The notes under the pieces are model-generated. The model ran no database searches. It saw nothing but the letters and a program-made list of their open reading frames with translations, and had not been told where the DNA came from. The position numbers and the translations under genes are program-made. This document shows positions 45,286 through 53,832 of a DNA stretch of 64,000 nt, in pieces. The DNA is from 40CM-2-70-7 sp035631315. GTDB lineage: Bacteria; Gemmatimonadota; Gemmatimonadetes; Gemmatimonadales; GWC2-71-9. The DNA lies in NCBI GenBank assembly GCA_035631315.1, contig DASQIZ010000039.1:53576-117575 (forward strand). Reading direction: 5' to 3'. Positions within the stretch are counted from its first letter, which is position 1; the number at the start of each line of letters is the position of its first letter.

Positions 45286-45427
45286 CGCGAACGCGGGATT
45301 CACGGAAGCCGGTGCAAGTCCGGCGCGGCCCCGCCACTGTAACGGGCAGTAGCGATCGGCTCCAAGCCACTGGGAAACCGGGAAGGCGAGCCGAGGTGCC
45401 CGAAGCCAGGAGACCTCCCCGTTCGCG
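45286..45427 (+). ncRNA. cobalamin riboswitch
   Basis: The P1 helix is CGCGAACG (45286-45293) with CGTTCGCG (45420-45427). Inside are the conserved core GGTGCAAGTCCGGCGCGG, the GCCACTGT element (about 45333-45340) and the B12 box AGCCAGGAGACC (about 45404-45415). These are the hallmarks of the adenosyl/hydroxocobalamin aptamer. It precedes btuF, as expected for repression of uptake when B12 is plentiful. A CGCCACC/GGTGGCG pair (45426-45432 with 45456-45462) overlaps the 3' strand of P1 and is a candidate switching helix. Confidence 0.93.
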
Positions 45428-45487
45428 CCACCTGCAATTCCCTCGCGGGAGGGATGGTGGCGCTGCGCACTGAGGCGCAGACGCTCG

Positions 45488-45519
45488 CCCATCTCTGGTC
45501 CGCCAGGGGTGGGTTTTTT
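45488..45519 (+). terminator. riboswitch expression platform: intrinsic terminator abutting btuF start
   Basis: Stem CCCATCTCTGG (45488-45498) with CCAGGGGTGGG (45503-45513), four-base loop and six T (45514-45519). The btuF ATG begins at 45521. The only candidate Shine-Dalgarno, GGGGTGGG, is the 3' strand of the stem, so the same hairpin could stop transcription and hide the ribosome site. Confidence 0.8.
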
Positions 45520-45520
45520 G

Positions 45521-46393
45521 ATGCGCCGAGCGCTCCTCAACATCGGATTGTCGCTGCTGATCGCCTGCGGTGGGGGGGGACGGCCGGCCCCGGGTCCGCT
45601 GTCGGTCACCGACGACGCAGGCCGCACCGTTTCGGTCTCCGGCCCCGTCCACCGGATCGTCTCCCTCGCTCCCTCATCCACCGAATTGCTCTTTGCCGTC
45701 GGCGCCGGCCCTCAGGTTGTGGGCCGCACCACCTGGTGCCGGTATCCCGCCGCCGCGCTGGCTGTCCCGGTGGTCGGGGACGGGTTGGATCCGAATATCG
45801 AGGCGGTCGCGGCGACCCATCCCGATCTGGTGGTGCTGTACCGGTCTCCGTCCAATGGCACGGCCATCACACAGCTCGAGCAGCTCGGGATCACGTCGGT
45901 GGTCCTCAAACAGGACTTGCTGAAGGACGTCGCGCACGACGCGCGGCTGTTGGGAACGCTCACGGCGCATCAGGCGACGGGCGACTCGGTTGCGGGGCTG
46001 CTCGATTCGCTGACGGCGCTCCCGGCACCGCCGTTCCGCGCTCGGGTGGCCATCGTGGTCTGGGACAATCCCCCGATCGTGATTGGGGGAGGGAGCTACC
46101 TCGACGAGTTGGGACGGCTCGCGGGTGCCCAGAATGTCTTTCACGATCTCCCGCAGGCGTCGGCGACGGTATCGCTCGAGAGCATCGCGGCACGCAATCC
46201 CGACTACATCGCGGTGGTGGACGACTCGAGCGCCTCCAACACGCCCTCATTCGCGCGCCGGCCCGAATGGCGGTCGGTGCGGGCGATCCGCGAGGGGCAC
46301 ATCCTGCACCTGCCCGGGACGCTCTTCGGGCGCCCCAGCCCCCGCGCCGGCGAAGCCATCGCGATATACGCCCATCTCCTGAACCCCAAGTGA
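45521..46393 (+). CDS. btuF: BtuF-like cobalamin-binding lipoprotein
   Basis: Solute-binding component of the B12 ABC transporter. 290 aa. Lipobox LLIAC (Cys15) predicts a lipid anchor. The class III binding protein fold is shown by RIVSLAPSSTELLFAVGAGPQVVGRT (from about 45), the Trp-containing RTTWCRYP, and PDLVVLYRSPSNG. ATG 45521 chosen over GTG 45509, which would start inside the terminator stem. First gene under the riboswitch; GTGA overlap with btuC. Confidence 0.88.
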   Translation: MRRALLNIGLSLLIACGGGGRPAPGPLSVTDDAGRTVSVSGPVHRIVSLAPSSTELLFAVGAGPQVVGRTTWCRYPAAALAVPVVGDGLDPNIEAVAATHPDLVVLYRSPSNGTAITQLEQLGITSVVLKQDLLKDVAHDARLLGTLTAHQATGDSVAGLLDSLTALPAPPFRARVAIVVWDNPPIVIGGGSYLDELGRLAGAQNVFHDLPQASATVSLESIAARNPDYIAVVDDSSASNTPSFARRPEWRSVRAIREGHILHLPGTLFGRPSPRAGEAIAIYAHLLNPK

Positions 46394-47337
46394 AGAACAC
46401 CGGGCTCGTCGTCGCGGCGTTGCTGGCACTGGGGCTGGCCGTCACGTTGGGGCCGACCGCCATTCCGCTCGGCGATCTGATTCATTCGCCCATCGTGCGG
46501 GATCTCCGCGTGCCTCGGGCCCTGTTGGGCCTCCTCGTGGGCGGTGCGTTGGGCGTTTCCGGAGCCGGGCTGCAGGCCCTGGTCCGGAATCCCCTGGCCG
46601 ACCCGTTCCTGATGGGGCTCTCGGGAGGCGCGGGTTTGGGGGCCGTGGGCGCCATCGCGCTGCATCTCTCCGGTCCGTGGGCCCTCCCGCTCGCGGCCTT
46701 CGTCGGTGCGCTCGCGGCGATGGCTCTCGTGTACCGCCTGGGGCTGGTGGCCGGCGCGACGCTCGATCCGCGCATCCTCCTTCTGGCGGGCGTCGTGGTG
46801 GGGTCATTCGCCGCCGCGATCTCGACCGCGATCGTGTCGCTCTCAGAGGCCGAGCAGCTGCGGAATGCCATGCTGTGGCTGTGGGGTGGGCTGTCGGGAG
46901 CATCGTGGACCACGGTCCTCGTGATGCTGCTTTACCTGCCCGTTCCTCTCATCATCCTGATCTTCGCCGCCCGGCCTCTCGATCTGATGGCCCTTGGCGA
47001 CGAACCGGCGGCGTACCTCGGTGCCGATGTCGCCCGGGTACGGCGGCGCGTGTACCTGGCCGCGTCGCTGCTCACGGCGGCGGCCGTCGCCGTGTCCGGC
47101 GTCATCGGTTTCGTGGGATTGATCATTCCGCACATCGGACGCCTGATCTGGGGGCACCGGCACCGCGCGTTGATTCCCGTCTCGTTCCTCGGCGGCGGGA
47201 TCCTCCTGATGCTGTCGGACACGCTCGCGCGGACGGCGGTGGCGCCGCGGGAGCTGCCCGTGGGCATCGTCACCGCGCTCATCGGTGTGCCAGCCTTCGC
47301 CGTCCTCCTGCGCCGCTGGGTCGGAGTCCGCGCGTGA
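46390..47337 (+). CDS. btuC: BtuC-like FecCD-family permease
   Basis: 315 aa inner-membrane subunit of about ten helices. DLRVPRALLGLLVGGALGVSGAGLQALVRNPLADPFLMGLSGGAGLGA (about 36-83) and GFVGLIIPHIGRLIWG are FecCD/BtuC signatures; the second includes the coupling helix that meets BtuD. GTG start, overlap with btuF and btuD by four bases each. Confidence 0.92.
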   Translation: MKNTGLVVAALLALGLAVTLGPTAIPLGDLIHSPIVRDLRVPRALLGLLVGGALGVSGAGLQALVRNPLADPFLMGLSGGAGLGAVGAIALHLSGPWALPLAAFVGALAAMALVYRLGLVAGATLDPRILLLAGVVVGSFAAAISTAIVSLSEAEQLRNAMLWLWGGLSGASWTTVLVMLLYLPVPLIILIFAARPLDLMALGDEPAAYLGADVARVRRRVYLAASLLTAAAVAVSGVIGFVGLIIPHIGRLIWGHRHRALIPVSFLGGGILLMLSDTLARTAVAPRELPVGIVTALIGVPAFAVLLRRWVGVRA

Positions 47338-48131
47338 TCCTCGCCCTCGAGCACGTGCATGCCCGGTATCCGGGGACGGACCGGGACGTGCTCGCCGGCG
47401 TGTCGCTGAGTGTCGTGCCCGGTGAGCTCGTCGTGGTGCTCGGGCCCAACGGTTCCGGCAAGACCACCCTCATTCGCGTCGCCCTCGGTACACTCGCACC
47501 CACCAGGGGGTCGGTGGTCGTGTCGGGACGAGCGGCAGGGCAGTGGGACCGCCGGGCGCTGGCCCGCGTGGCTGCCGTCGTGACTCAGCGCGAGGAGATG
47601 ACCTTCCCGCAGCGGGCGCGCGAGTCCGTCATGCTCGGCCGGTATCCTCACCTCCCTCCCTTTGCCGCTCCGCGAAACGTCGATCACGCGGCGGTTCGCG
47701 ACGCACTCGAGGCCTGCGACGCGTCCGGGCTCGCCGATCGCTGGCTCGAAACCCTCTCGGGGGGTGAACAGCAACGGGTGCGCCTGGCGCGGGCCCTCGC
47801 CCAGGAGCCGCAACTGCTCGTCCTCGACGAGCCCACCGCCTCCCTCGACGTAAAGCACGAGATGGAGCTCTTCGAGCGCGTCCGGGCGCTGGTGGATCGC
47901 CGGAACCTTGCCGCGGTCGTGATCACTCACCACGTGAACCTGGCCGCCCGGTTCGCCGACCGCGTGCTGCTGCTGTCCCGGGGAGCCACCGCAGGCTTGG
48001 GAGCGGCGCGCGACGTCCTGACCCGGGAAACCGTCGAGCGGGTCTTCGAGTGGCCTGTCGCGATTCAATCCTTTGACGACCGTCCGCAAATGATTCCCCT
48101 GCGTCGTGAACTTCCCTCGGATCGGAGTTAG
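47334..48131 (+). CDS. btuD: BtuD-like ABC transporter ATPase
   Basis: 265 aa. Walker A GPNGSGKTT (about 40-48), Q-loop VVTQREE, ABC signature LSGGEQQR (about 141-148), Walker B LLVLDEPTASLD and switch His in VITHHVNL. FecE/BtuD type. GTG start. Only two bases separate it from btuB. Confidence 0.93.
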   Translation: MILALEHVHARYPGTDRDVLAGVSLSVVPGELVVVLGPNGSGKTTLIRVALGTLAPTRGSVVVSGRAAGQWDRRALARVAAVVTQREEMTFPQRARESVMLGRYPHLPPFAAPRNVDHAAVRDALEACDASGLADRWLETLSGGEQQRVRLARALAQEPQLLVLDEPTASLDVKHEMELFERVRALVDRRNLAAVVITHHVNLAARFADRVLLLSRGATAGLGAARDVLTRETVERVFEWPVAIQSFDDRPQMIPLRRELPSDRS

Positions 48132-48133
48132 GA

Positions 48134-50056
48134 ATGCGTCACGTTTTCCCCTCATGCCTTCTTCCGCACGCCTTGCTGCTCGCGGGAGCTCTTCAGTCGA
48201 TGGCCGCACAAACTCCGACCGACACGTTTCGGTTATCCCCGTTGGTCGTGACGGCGACCGGCGTGCCGACTCCTGCCGACCGGCTGCCCGTGACCACCAC
48301 CGTGCTCCGCGGCGCCGACCTCCAGGCGCGCGGCATTCGCACGGTCGCGGAGGCATTGCGAATGGTGCCGGGCGCGGCGGTCGTGGAGACGAACTCCTTC
48401 GGGTCGCAGACGTCCCTCTTCTTGAGGGGTGGGGAGAGCGACTACACCAAGGTGCTGATCGATGGTGTACCGCAGAATGCTCCGGGCGGGTCGTATGACT
48501 TCGCGAACTTGACCACGGACAACATCGACCGGATCGAAGTCGTGGCCGGACCGGTGAGCGTGTTGTACGGGTCGGATGCTGTCGCCGGCGTGGTGCAGAT
48601 CTTCACGAAGCGAGGGCGTGGCACCCCGCACGGCACCATCTCCGCCCACGGCGGCACGTACGGCACATCGAATCTGGGGTTCAGTGTCGGCGGGGGCGGG
48701 GACCTCGGGTCGTTCTCGCTTGGCGGGTCCGATTTCACGTCGAACGGATCGCTTCCGCTCAACAATCACTACCGCAACGCCACGGTGAACGGGTTGTTCA
48801 CCCTTCGCCCGGCGGACCACACGCAGGCGGCCTTCTCGTTCCGTTACGGTGATGCGCTCTACCACTTCCCAACCGACTACACCGGCGCGCCCACGAGCAA
48901 GTTCCAGCACCAGGATGACCGCGGCCCGACGGCCGCCCTCGACCTGGGCCAGGCGTTCTCGCAAGCGGTGGAGGTGCACCTCGCGGGTACCTGGCATCGA
49001 GACAACTACCAATACTCCATCGTCCCCAACGACTCGAACGACGTTGTGAACTTCCCATTCTCGAGCAATGACTGGGTGACGCGGCAGGGGGTGACGGGGA
49101 AGGCCGTCCTGCACCTGTCCTCGGGAAACGTGCTCACGGCAGGCTCGGTATTCGAACACCAGCTGATGACCGGCACGACCCTCGGTGCGCCGAAGATGCG
49201 GGATGACGGGGCGGGGTTCGTGGAAGTTGTGACGGGCCTCGACCGGGCCGTGAGCGTGACGGCGGGAGCCCGGATCGAAGACAACCAGCGCTTCGGCACC
49301 TACGGGACGTATCGTGCGGGTGCGTCGTACCGCCTGGCGGAGCGGACGCACCTGCGGGCGTCTGTGGGCACGGGGTTCAAGGAGCCGAGCTTGTTCCAGA
49401 ACTACGCGTCCGGCTTCACGGTGGGGAATCCCAACCTGAAGCCCGAGCGGGTGTTTTCATGGGAGGCGGGACTCGACCAGACTCTGGGGCGAGGCGTCAC
49501 TGTTCAGGCCACGTACTTCAATCAGCGCTTCCGGCAGCTCATCGAATACGACGGCACCGCCTCAGTCAACTACTTCAATGTGCCCGCCTCCTGGGCGCGT
49601 GGCGTGGAGGCAGGCGTCCACGCCGGCCTGGGCACCTGGGGCGCGCTTTCCGCCACCTATACCTATCTCCAGACGCGCGTCACGGCGGGTGACACCGGGT
49701 CCACGGCGCAGTTCCTCAACGGCCAGCCGCTGATCCGCCGGCCGTCTCATTCCGTGACCCTGAGTGGTTCCGCGGCCCTCCCGGCGGGCGGTTCGGTCGA
49801 GGCCGAGTGGTCATACGTCGGCCGCCGGCAGGACATCGATTTCAATGCCGGCGGTCGAGTGACCCTTCCGGCCTACGGACGGGTCAACGTCTCGGCCCGG
49901 TACCCGTTGACTCTTCTGGGAGGCGTCGCGTCAGGCCTTTCGCTCGATGCGCGGGTGGAGAATGCGCTCGACGCCCACTATCAGGAGGTCCGCGGTTTCC
50001 CTGCACGCGGGCGCACCGTAATTTTGGGAGGTTCCTGGAGCCTCGGATCACACTGA
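48134..50056 (+). CDS. btuB: BtuB-like TonB-dependent cobalamin receptor
   Basis: 640 aa outer-membrane receptor. Signal peptide ends SMAAQ; the TonB box SPLVVTATG is at about 35-43. The plug domain holds LRGGESDYTKVLIDGVPQN and NIDRIEVVAGPVSVLYGSDAVAGVVQIFT (to about 155), followed by a 22-strand-type barrel with the NPNLKPERVFSWEAGLDQ motif and a C-terminal strand ending GGSWSLGSH. The substrate is inferred from the riboswitch and the btuFCD context. AGGA precedes the ATG. Confidence 0.92.
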   Translation: MRHVFPSCLLPHALLLAGALQSMAAQTPTDTFRLSPLVVTATGVPTPADRLPVTTTVLRGADLQARGIRTVAEALRMVPGAAVVETNSFGSQTSLFLRGGESDYTKVLIDGVPQNAPGGSYDFANLTTDNIDRIEVVAGPVSVLYGSDAVAGVVQIFTKRGRGTPHGTISAHGGTYGTSNLGFSVGGGGDLGSFSLGGSDFTSNGSLPLNNHYRNATVNGLFTLRPADHTQAAFSFRYGDALYHFPTDYTGAPTSKFQHQDDRGPTAALDLGQAFSQAVEVHLAGTWHRDNYQYSIVPNDSNDVVNFPFSSNDWVTRQGVTGKAVLHLSSGNVLTAGSVFEHQLMTGTTLGAPKMRDDGAGFVEVVTGLDRAVSVTAGARIEDNQRFGTYGTYRAGASYRLAERTHLRASVGTGFKEPSLFQNYASGFTVGNPNLKPERVFSWEAGLDQTLGRGVTVQATYFNQRFRQLIEYDGTASVNYFNVPASWARGVEAGVHAGLGTWGALSATYTYLQTRVTAGDTGSTAQFLNGQPLIRRPSHSVTLSGSAALPAGGSVEAEWSYVGRRQDIDFNAGGRVTLPAYGRVNVSARYPLTLLGGVASGLSLDARVENALDAHYQEVRGFPARGRTVILGGSWSLGSH

Positions 50057-50069
50057 CCAAAGGGCGGGA

Positions 50070-51071
50070 ATGCGCGGAGTCCGGCTCGGCGTCGTAGCGC
50101 TCGGAGTGGCGGCCGTCATGGGCTGTTCGGACGCTCTCGAACAGACCACGCCTGTGGGGCAGGAAATCGTCATCCTCGACGGCCCCGCGGCACTGATCAA
50201 GCTGGTGAATGCCGGCACTTTTTCCGCGCCGCCCTCGCTGCTGCTCCCATTTCCGGTGTCGGGCGCGCCCCAGATCGCGGGACGCGGGTCGATCATCCTG
50301 GTGCCTGGGGGACCACGGGACTCACTTCAGATCATCACACTGGGGGGCACGCCGAAGGTGGTCCCCGCAGTGAGCGCCGTGGGCGCGGCCTTCCAGGATG
50401 ACTCGGTGGCGTGGGTGGCGGATTCTGCCTTCGACTCCCTTGCGCAGGTCAACGTCCAGACGGGCCAACGTCTGGCCTCCCGTGCCTTGAGTGGGGCGCC
50501 CGTGGCCGTCGCCGTCCTCGACAGCCAGGTGTTCGCGCTGCACAAGAGCTGGCTCAGCGCGGTCAATCTGACCGGCGTCGCGGCGCCCGATTCGATTCCG
50601 CTGAGCGGCGTGGACGCGCACTTTGCCGTCATCGGGGACGACTCGCTCTTGTATGTGGTCGATCGCGGTGACAGCGGGAAGGCCAACGGCAGGCTGTCAG
50701 TGGTGGATCCCGTCGGCCGGACGGAAGTGGTGGTGATCAACGGACTCGGCGAGCGTCCGGGACCCGGCGTCTTTCATCCCACCGGGCGCGTGCTCGTCGC
50801 TTCGCCGGACGACGGCATCCTGGAAGTGAACGCACTGACGCGATCGGTGACTCGTGGGCCGGGGAACGGGATCAAGCCGGGAGGGAAGGGCGTACTGGCG
50901 CTCTCGCTCGACGCGCGCGGCCGCGTGTATGCGGTCTCGAACACCGCCTGCGGGAGCGGTCCGGGCACGCTGTACATCCTGTCGCCGCCGCCCGAGTACA
51001 CCCTGATCACCACCGTCCCGCTGGGGGCATGCCCGGTCGCCACGACCGTGGCCGAGATGCCGACGCAGTAA
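50070..51071 (+). CDS. beta-propeller lipoprotein, candidate BtuG-like surface B12 binder
   Basis: 333 aa. Lipobox VMGC (Cys19). The mature part is made of repeated units such as GRGSIILVPGGPRDSLQIITLGG, DSVAWVADSAFDSLAQVNVQTGQ, DSQVFALHKSWLSAVNL, DSLLYVVDRGDSGKANGRLSVVDP, HPTGRVLVASPDDGILEVN and GRVYAVSNT: about seven YncE-like blades. A surface lipoprotein propeller next to btuB is the form of Bacteroides BtuG, which hands B12 to BtuB. No residue-level match to BtuG is claimed. It starts 13 bases after btuB and is part of the riboswitch operon. Confidence 0.65.
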   Translation: MRGVRLGVVALGVAAVMGCSDALEQTTPVGQEIVILDGPAALIKLVNAGTFSAPPSLLLPFPVSGAPQIAGRGSIILVPGGPRDSLQIITLGGTPKVVPAVSAVGAAFQDDSVAWVADSAFDSLAQVNVQTGQRLASRALSGAPVAVAVLDSQVFALHKSWLSAVNLTGVAAPDSIPLSGVDAHFAVIGDDSLLYVVDRGDSGKANGRLSVVDPVGRTEVVVINGLGERPGPGVFHPTGRVLVASPDDGILEVNALTRSVTRGPGNGIKPGGKGVLALSLDARGRVYAVSNTACGSGPGTLYILSPPPEYTLITTVPLGACPVATTVAEMPTQ

Positions 51072-51079
51072 CTTTCGGC

Positions 51080-51850
51080 ATGCCCCTGGTCACCACGCCG
51101 GCGGTCGTCCTCCAGACGTACCGGTACAGCGAAACCTCCAAGATCGTCCGGCTGGCGACGCGGGATCTGGGCGTGCAGAGCGCCATCGCGAAGGGCGTGA
51201 TGCGCCCCAAGAGCAAGTTCGGCGCGGGGCTCGAGGTCCTGGGGGAGGGCACTGCGCAGCTCTATTACCGGGAAACCCGCGAGCTCCAGACGCTCGGCGA
51301 GTTCGAGCTCGAAGTGCTGCGGCAGGATCTGGCGCGGGACGTCGCGCGCTTTGCGGGCGCGACCGCACTCGCTGAGGTGATGCTCAAGTCCGCTCCTCCC
51401 GCCGCGCTTCCCGCCGCCTACCAGACCCTGATCGCCGGCCTCGACGCCCTCGTCGCCGCCGCCGTCTGTGATGTCGACGCCGCCGCTATCCGGGCGCTCT
51501 GGCAGCTCCTGGGCGTACTCGGATTCGAGCCCGCACTCACCAATTGCGTCCGCGACGGCACTCCACTCGATCCGCATCCGACCACACCCGTGCCGTTCTC
51601 GTCCGCCGAAGGTGGCGCCTTCTGTCCGTCCTGCGCCCCGGTGCGCGCACCCACGCACCTGCCTCCGCAGGCGTACCGGGACCTGGTGGCGCTGGGTGCC
51701 GCGGAGGGCCCACTTCCGGCACTGGATGCGTCGCACGCAGCCGCACACCGCCGGCTCGTCGTGCGCTTTGCCCGCCATCACTTGAGCGAACCCAACAAGC
51801 TGCCCGCCCTCGACTTCTGGGAGCACCATCGGTGGTCCGCCACGTCGTAA
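51080..51850 (+). CDS. recO: RecO, DNA repair and recombination mediator
   Basis: Loads RecA on SSB-coated DNA in the RecFOR route. 256 aa. The N-terminal OB-fold starts PAVVLQTYRYSETSKIVRLATRDLG and includes GAGLEVLGEGTAQLYYRETREL. A zinc-finger-like cysteine group (NCVRDG...CPSCAP, about 155-193) precedes the C-terminal helices ending LDFWEHHRW. ATG 51080 lies eight bases after the propeller gene. Overlaps selB by 19 bases. Confidence 0.92.
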   Translation: MPLVTTPAVVLQTYRYSETSKIVRLATRDLGVQSAIAKGVMRPKSKFGAGLEVLGEGTAQLYYRETRELQTLGEFELEVLRQDLARDVARFAGATALAEVMLKSAPPAALPAAYQTLIAGLDALVAAAVCDVDAAAIRALWQLLGVLGFEPALTNCVRDGTPLDPHPTTPVPFSSAEGGAFCPSCAPVRAPTHLPPQAYRDLVALGAAEGPLPALDASHAAAHRRLVVRFARHHLSEPNKLPALDFWEHHRWSATS

Positions 51851-53721
51851 TCGGTACCGCGGGGCACATCGATCATGGAAAGACGGCGCTGGTGAAGGCA
51901 CTCACCGGCGTCGACACCGATCGTTGGGCCGAAGAACAGCGGCGCGGCATCACCATCGACCTCGGCTTTGCCCCCCTTTCGCTCAGCGCGCAAACGCAGG
52001 TCGGCATCGTCGACGTGCCGGGACACGAGGGCTTTGTCCGCAACATGCTCGCCGGCGCCACCGGGATCGATGCGGCGCTCCTGGTCATCGCGGCTGACGA
52101 AGGCATCATGCCGCAGACGGAGGAGCACCTCGCCATCGTCGAACTCCTGGGAGTCCGACGCGGCGTGCCGGTGCTCACCAAACGCGATGTGGTCGATGAC
52201 GCATGGCTCCAGCTCCTGAGTGCCGAGGTGACGGCTCGTCTGTCGAAGAGCCGCGTGTGCTGGGAGGCTCCGGTCGCCACGTCGGCTCGCACGGGTGCCG
52301 GATTGCCGGAGCTCCGCGAGGCGATCGGGCGGGTGGCGCAGGATGTGGCCGACCGCGTGGAGCACGATCTCTTCCGCCTCCCGGTGGACCGCGTGTTCAC
52401 GCTCAAGGGTGCGGGGACGGTCGTGACGGGTTCCACATGGAGCGGCACGGTGCAAGAGGGCGACTCGGTCCGCCTGCTCCCGCTCGACCGTGAGGTACGG
52501 GTCCGCTCGATCGAGTCACATGGCAGCACGCTGGCGCAGGCCCTTCCCGGCAGGCGGACGGCGCTCGCGTTGTCCGGCGTCGAGCACCAGGAGCTGGCGC
52601 GCGGGGCGGTGGTGGTGACGGGACCCGGGTGGCGTCCAACGAAGCGCCTGGATGCGACAGTCGAGCTCCTTTCGTCGGCGCCGCGGCCGCTCAGCGCGCG
52701 CGCCCGCGTCCGCGTGCACCTCGGCACCGCGGAGGTGCTGGCGCGGGTCACACCTGTGGAAGCGGTCGCTCCCGCAGCGCGAGGAGTGATTCGCCTCGCC
52801 CTCGAAGAGCCGCTCGTGGCGCGTGGTGGGGACCGATTCGTCATACGGAGTTACTCGCCCGTTGCGACGATCGGGGGTGGGTCGGTGATCGATCCCTATC
52901 CCCCCGACGCACCGCGGCGGCTCAAGCAGCGTCGTTTGCCCCTCGAAGCCAGTCCCGCGGACCGACTGGCGGGGTGGGTGCGCGAAGCACGGCTGCCGGG
53001 GCTTCCGAAGAGCGACCTGCCGGTCCGGCTGGGCATCACCCCCGATGGGGTCGGGGACGTCATCAGGGGAGCGGGCAAGAACGTACTTGAGGCCGGCGAG
53101 CGGTTGGTGTTCCGGAGTGCCGCGTCGCGGGAAGCGGAGCGGCTCGCCGGTGTGCTCGACGCGCATCACGCGTCGCATCCGCTCGACCCTGGGATGTCGC
53201 TCCGGGCTCTGCGCGCAAGCGTGGGTGACGGGAACGCCGTGAGCGAACCCGTGACGGATCTGGTACTCGATCTCGCGACACGCAAAGGTATTCTTGAGGT
53301 CGAAGGCAGCATTGCGCGCCGGCCCGGATGGCGGGCTGCCGTGGCTGCGCGGGCAGACGGCGATGCCGGTCGCATTTCGGCGCATTTGGCCGCAGCTGAC
53401 TGGCGGATTCCGACGGTGTCGGAGTTAGAATCAGAGTTCGCAGGACTTGCGGTGCGCGCCTTGCTGGCGCACCTCCAGCGAGCGGGTGGGGTAGTACAGG
53501 TCGATCAGGAGCGGTTTGCGTCGCCGGACGCGCTCGCGCGCTTCCAGCGGGCGTTGGAGGGGGTGATCCGGGAAGTGGGGCCGGTCACACCGGCGGTGCT
53601 TCGGGACCGGCTCGGCCTGACCCGCAAGTACTTGATACCGCTGCTCGAATGGGCGGACCGACGGGGGGTGACCCGTCGAGAAGGGGACACCCGCGTTCTG
53701 GGCCGCTTGACACCCGGCTGA
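51832..53721 (+). CDS. selB: SelB, selenocysteine-specific elongation factor
   Basis: Brings Sec-tRNA to UGA codons marked by a SECIS element. 629 aa. G domain with GTAGHIDHGKT (8-18), RGITIDLGFA, DVPGHEGFV and TKRD; EF-Tu-like domains 2 and 3 (FTLKGAGTVVTGS, about 190; ending near GDRFVIRSYSPVATIGGG); then four winged-helix repeats that read SECIS, the last being TPAVLRDRLGLTRKYLIPLLEWADRRG. GTG start inside recO. The presence of SelB implies selenoproteins elsewhere in the genome; selA, selD and tRNA-Sec are not in the window. Confidence 0.95.
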   Translation: MVRHVVIGTAGHIDHGKTALVKALTGVDTDRWAEEQRRGITIDLGFAPLSLSAQTQVGIVDVPGHEGFVRNMLAGATGIDAALLVIAADEGIMPQTEEHLAIVELLGVRRGVPVLTKRDVVDDAWLQLLSAEVTARLSKSRVCWEAPVATSARTGAGLPELREAIGRVAQDVADRVEHDLFRLPVDRVFTLKGAGTVVTGSTWSGTVQEGDSVRLLPLDREVRVRSIESHGSTLAQALPGRRTALALSGVEHQELARGAVVVTGPGWRPTKRLDATVELLSSAPRPLSARARVRVHLGTAEVLARVTPVEAVAPAARGVIRLALEEPLVARGGDRFVIRSYSPVATIGGGSVIDPYPPDAPRRLKQRRLPLEASPADRLAGWVREARLPGLPKSDLPVRLGITPDGVGDVIRGAGKNVLEAGERLVFRSAASREAERLAGVLDAHHASHPLDPGMSLRALRASVGDGNAVSEPVTDLVLDLATRKGILEVEGSIARRPGWRAAVAARADGDAGRISAHLAAADWRIPTVSELESEFAGLAVRALLAHLQRAGGVVQVDQERFASPDALARFQRALEGVIREVGPVTPAVLRDRLGLTRKYLIPLLEWADRRGVTRREGDTRVLGRLTPG

Positions 53722-53736
53722 AACGTCCTCTAAGTT
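53707..53736 (+). promoter_or_regulatory. promoter of the CTD-like exported protein
   Basis: Perfect TTGACA (53707-53712) in the last codons of selB, then TAAGTT (53731-53736, 18-base spacer) or TCTAAG (53729-53734, 16-base spacer). It leaves an untranslated leader of about 90 bases before ATG 53833. Confidence 0.55.
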
Positions 53737-53832
53737 CTTGCGTAGCTGTACATTGAAGCGATCCGGTAGCGAATTCCGTCAATCCATAAGGAGTAGGGTC
53801 TAACGCGCCTTTCTCGTTCGACAGGAGTTTCG

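Noticed and set aside
45454..46389. ATG at 45454 preceded by GGGAGGG, opening a frame that runs into btuC
   Set aside because: The purine tract touches the ATG, leaving no spacing, and the frame reads btuF out of phase with no recognisable protein. The true btuC start is GTG 46390.
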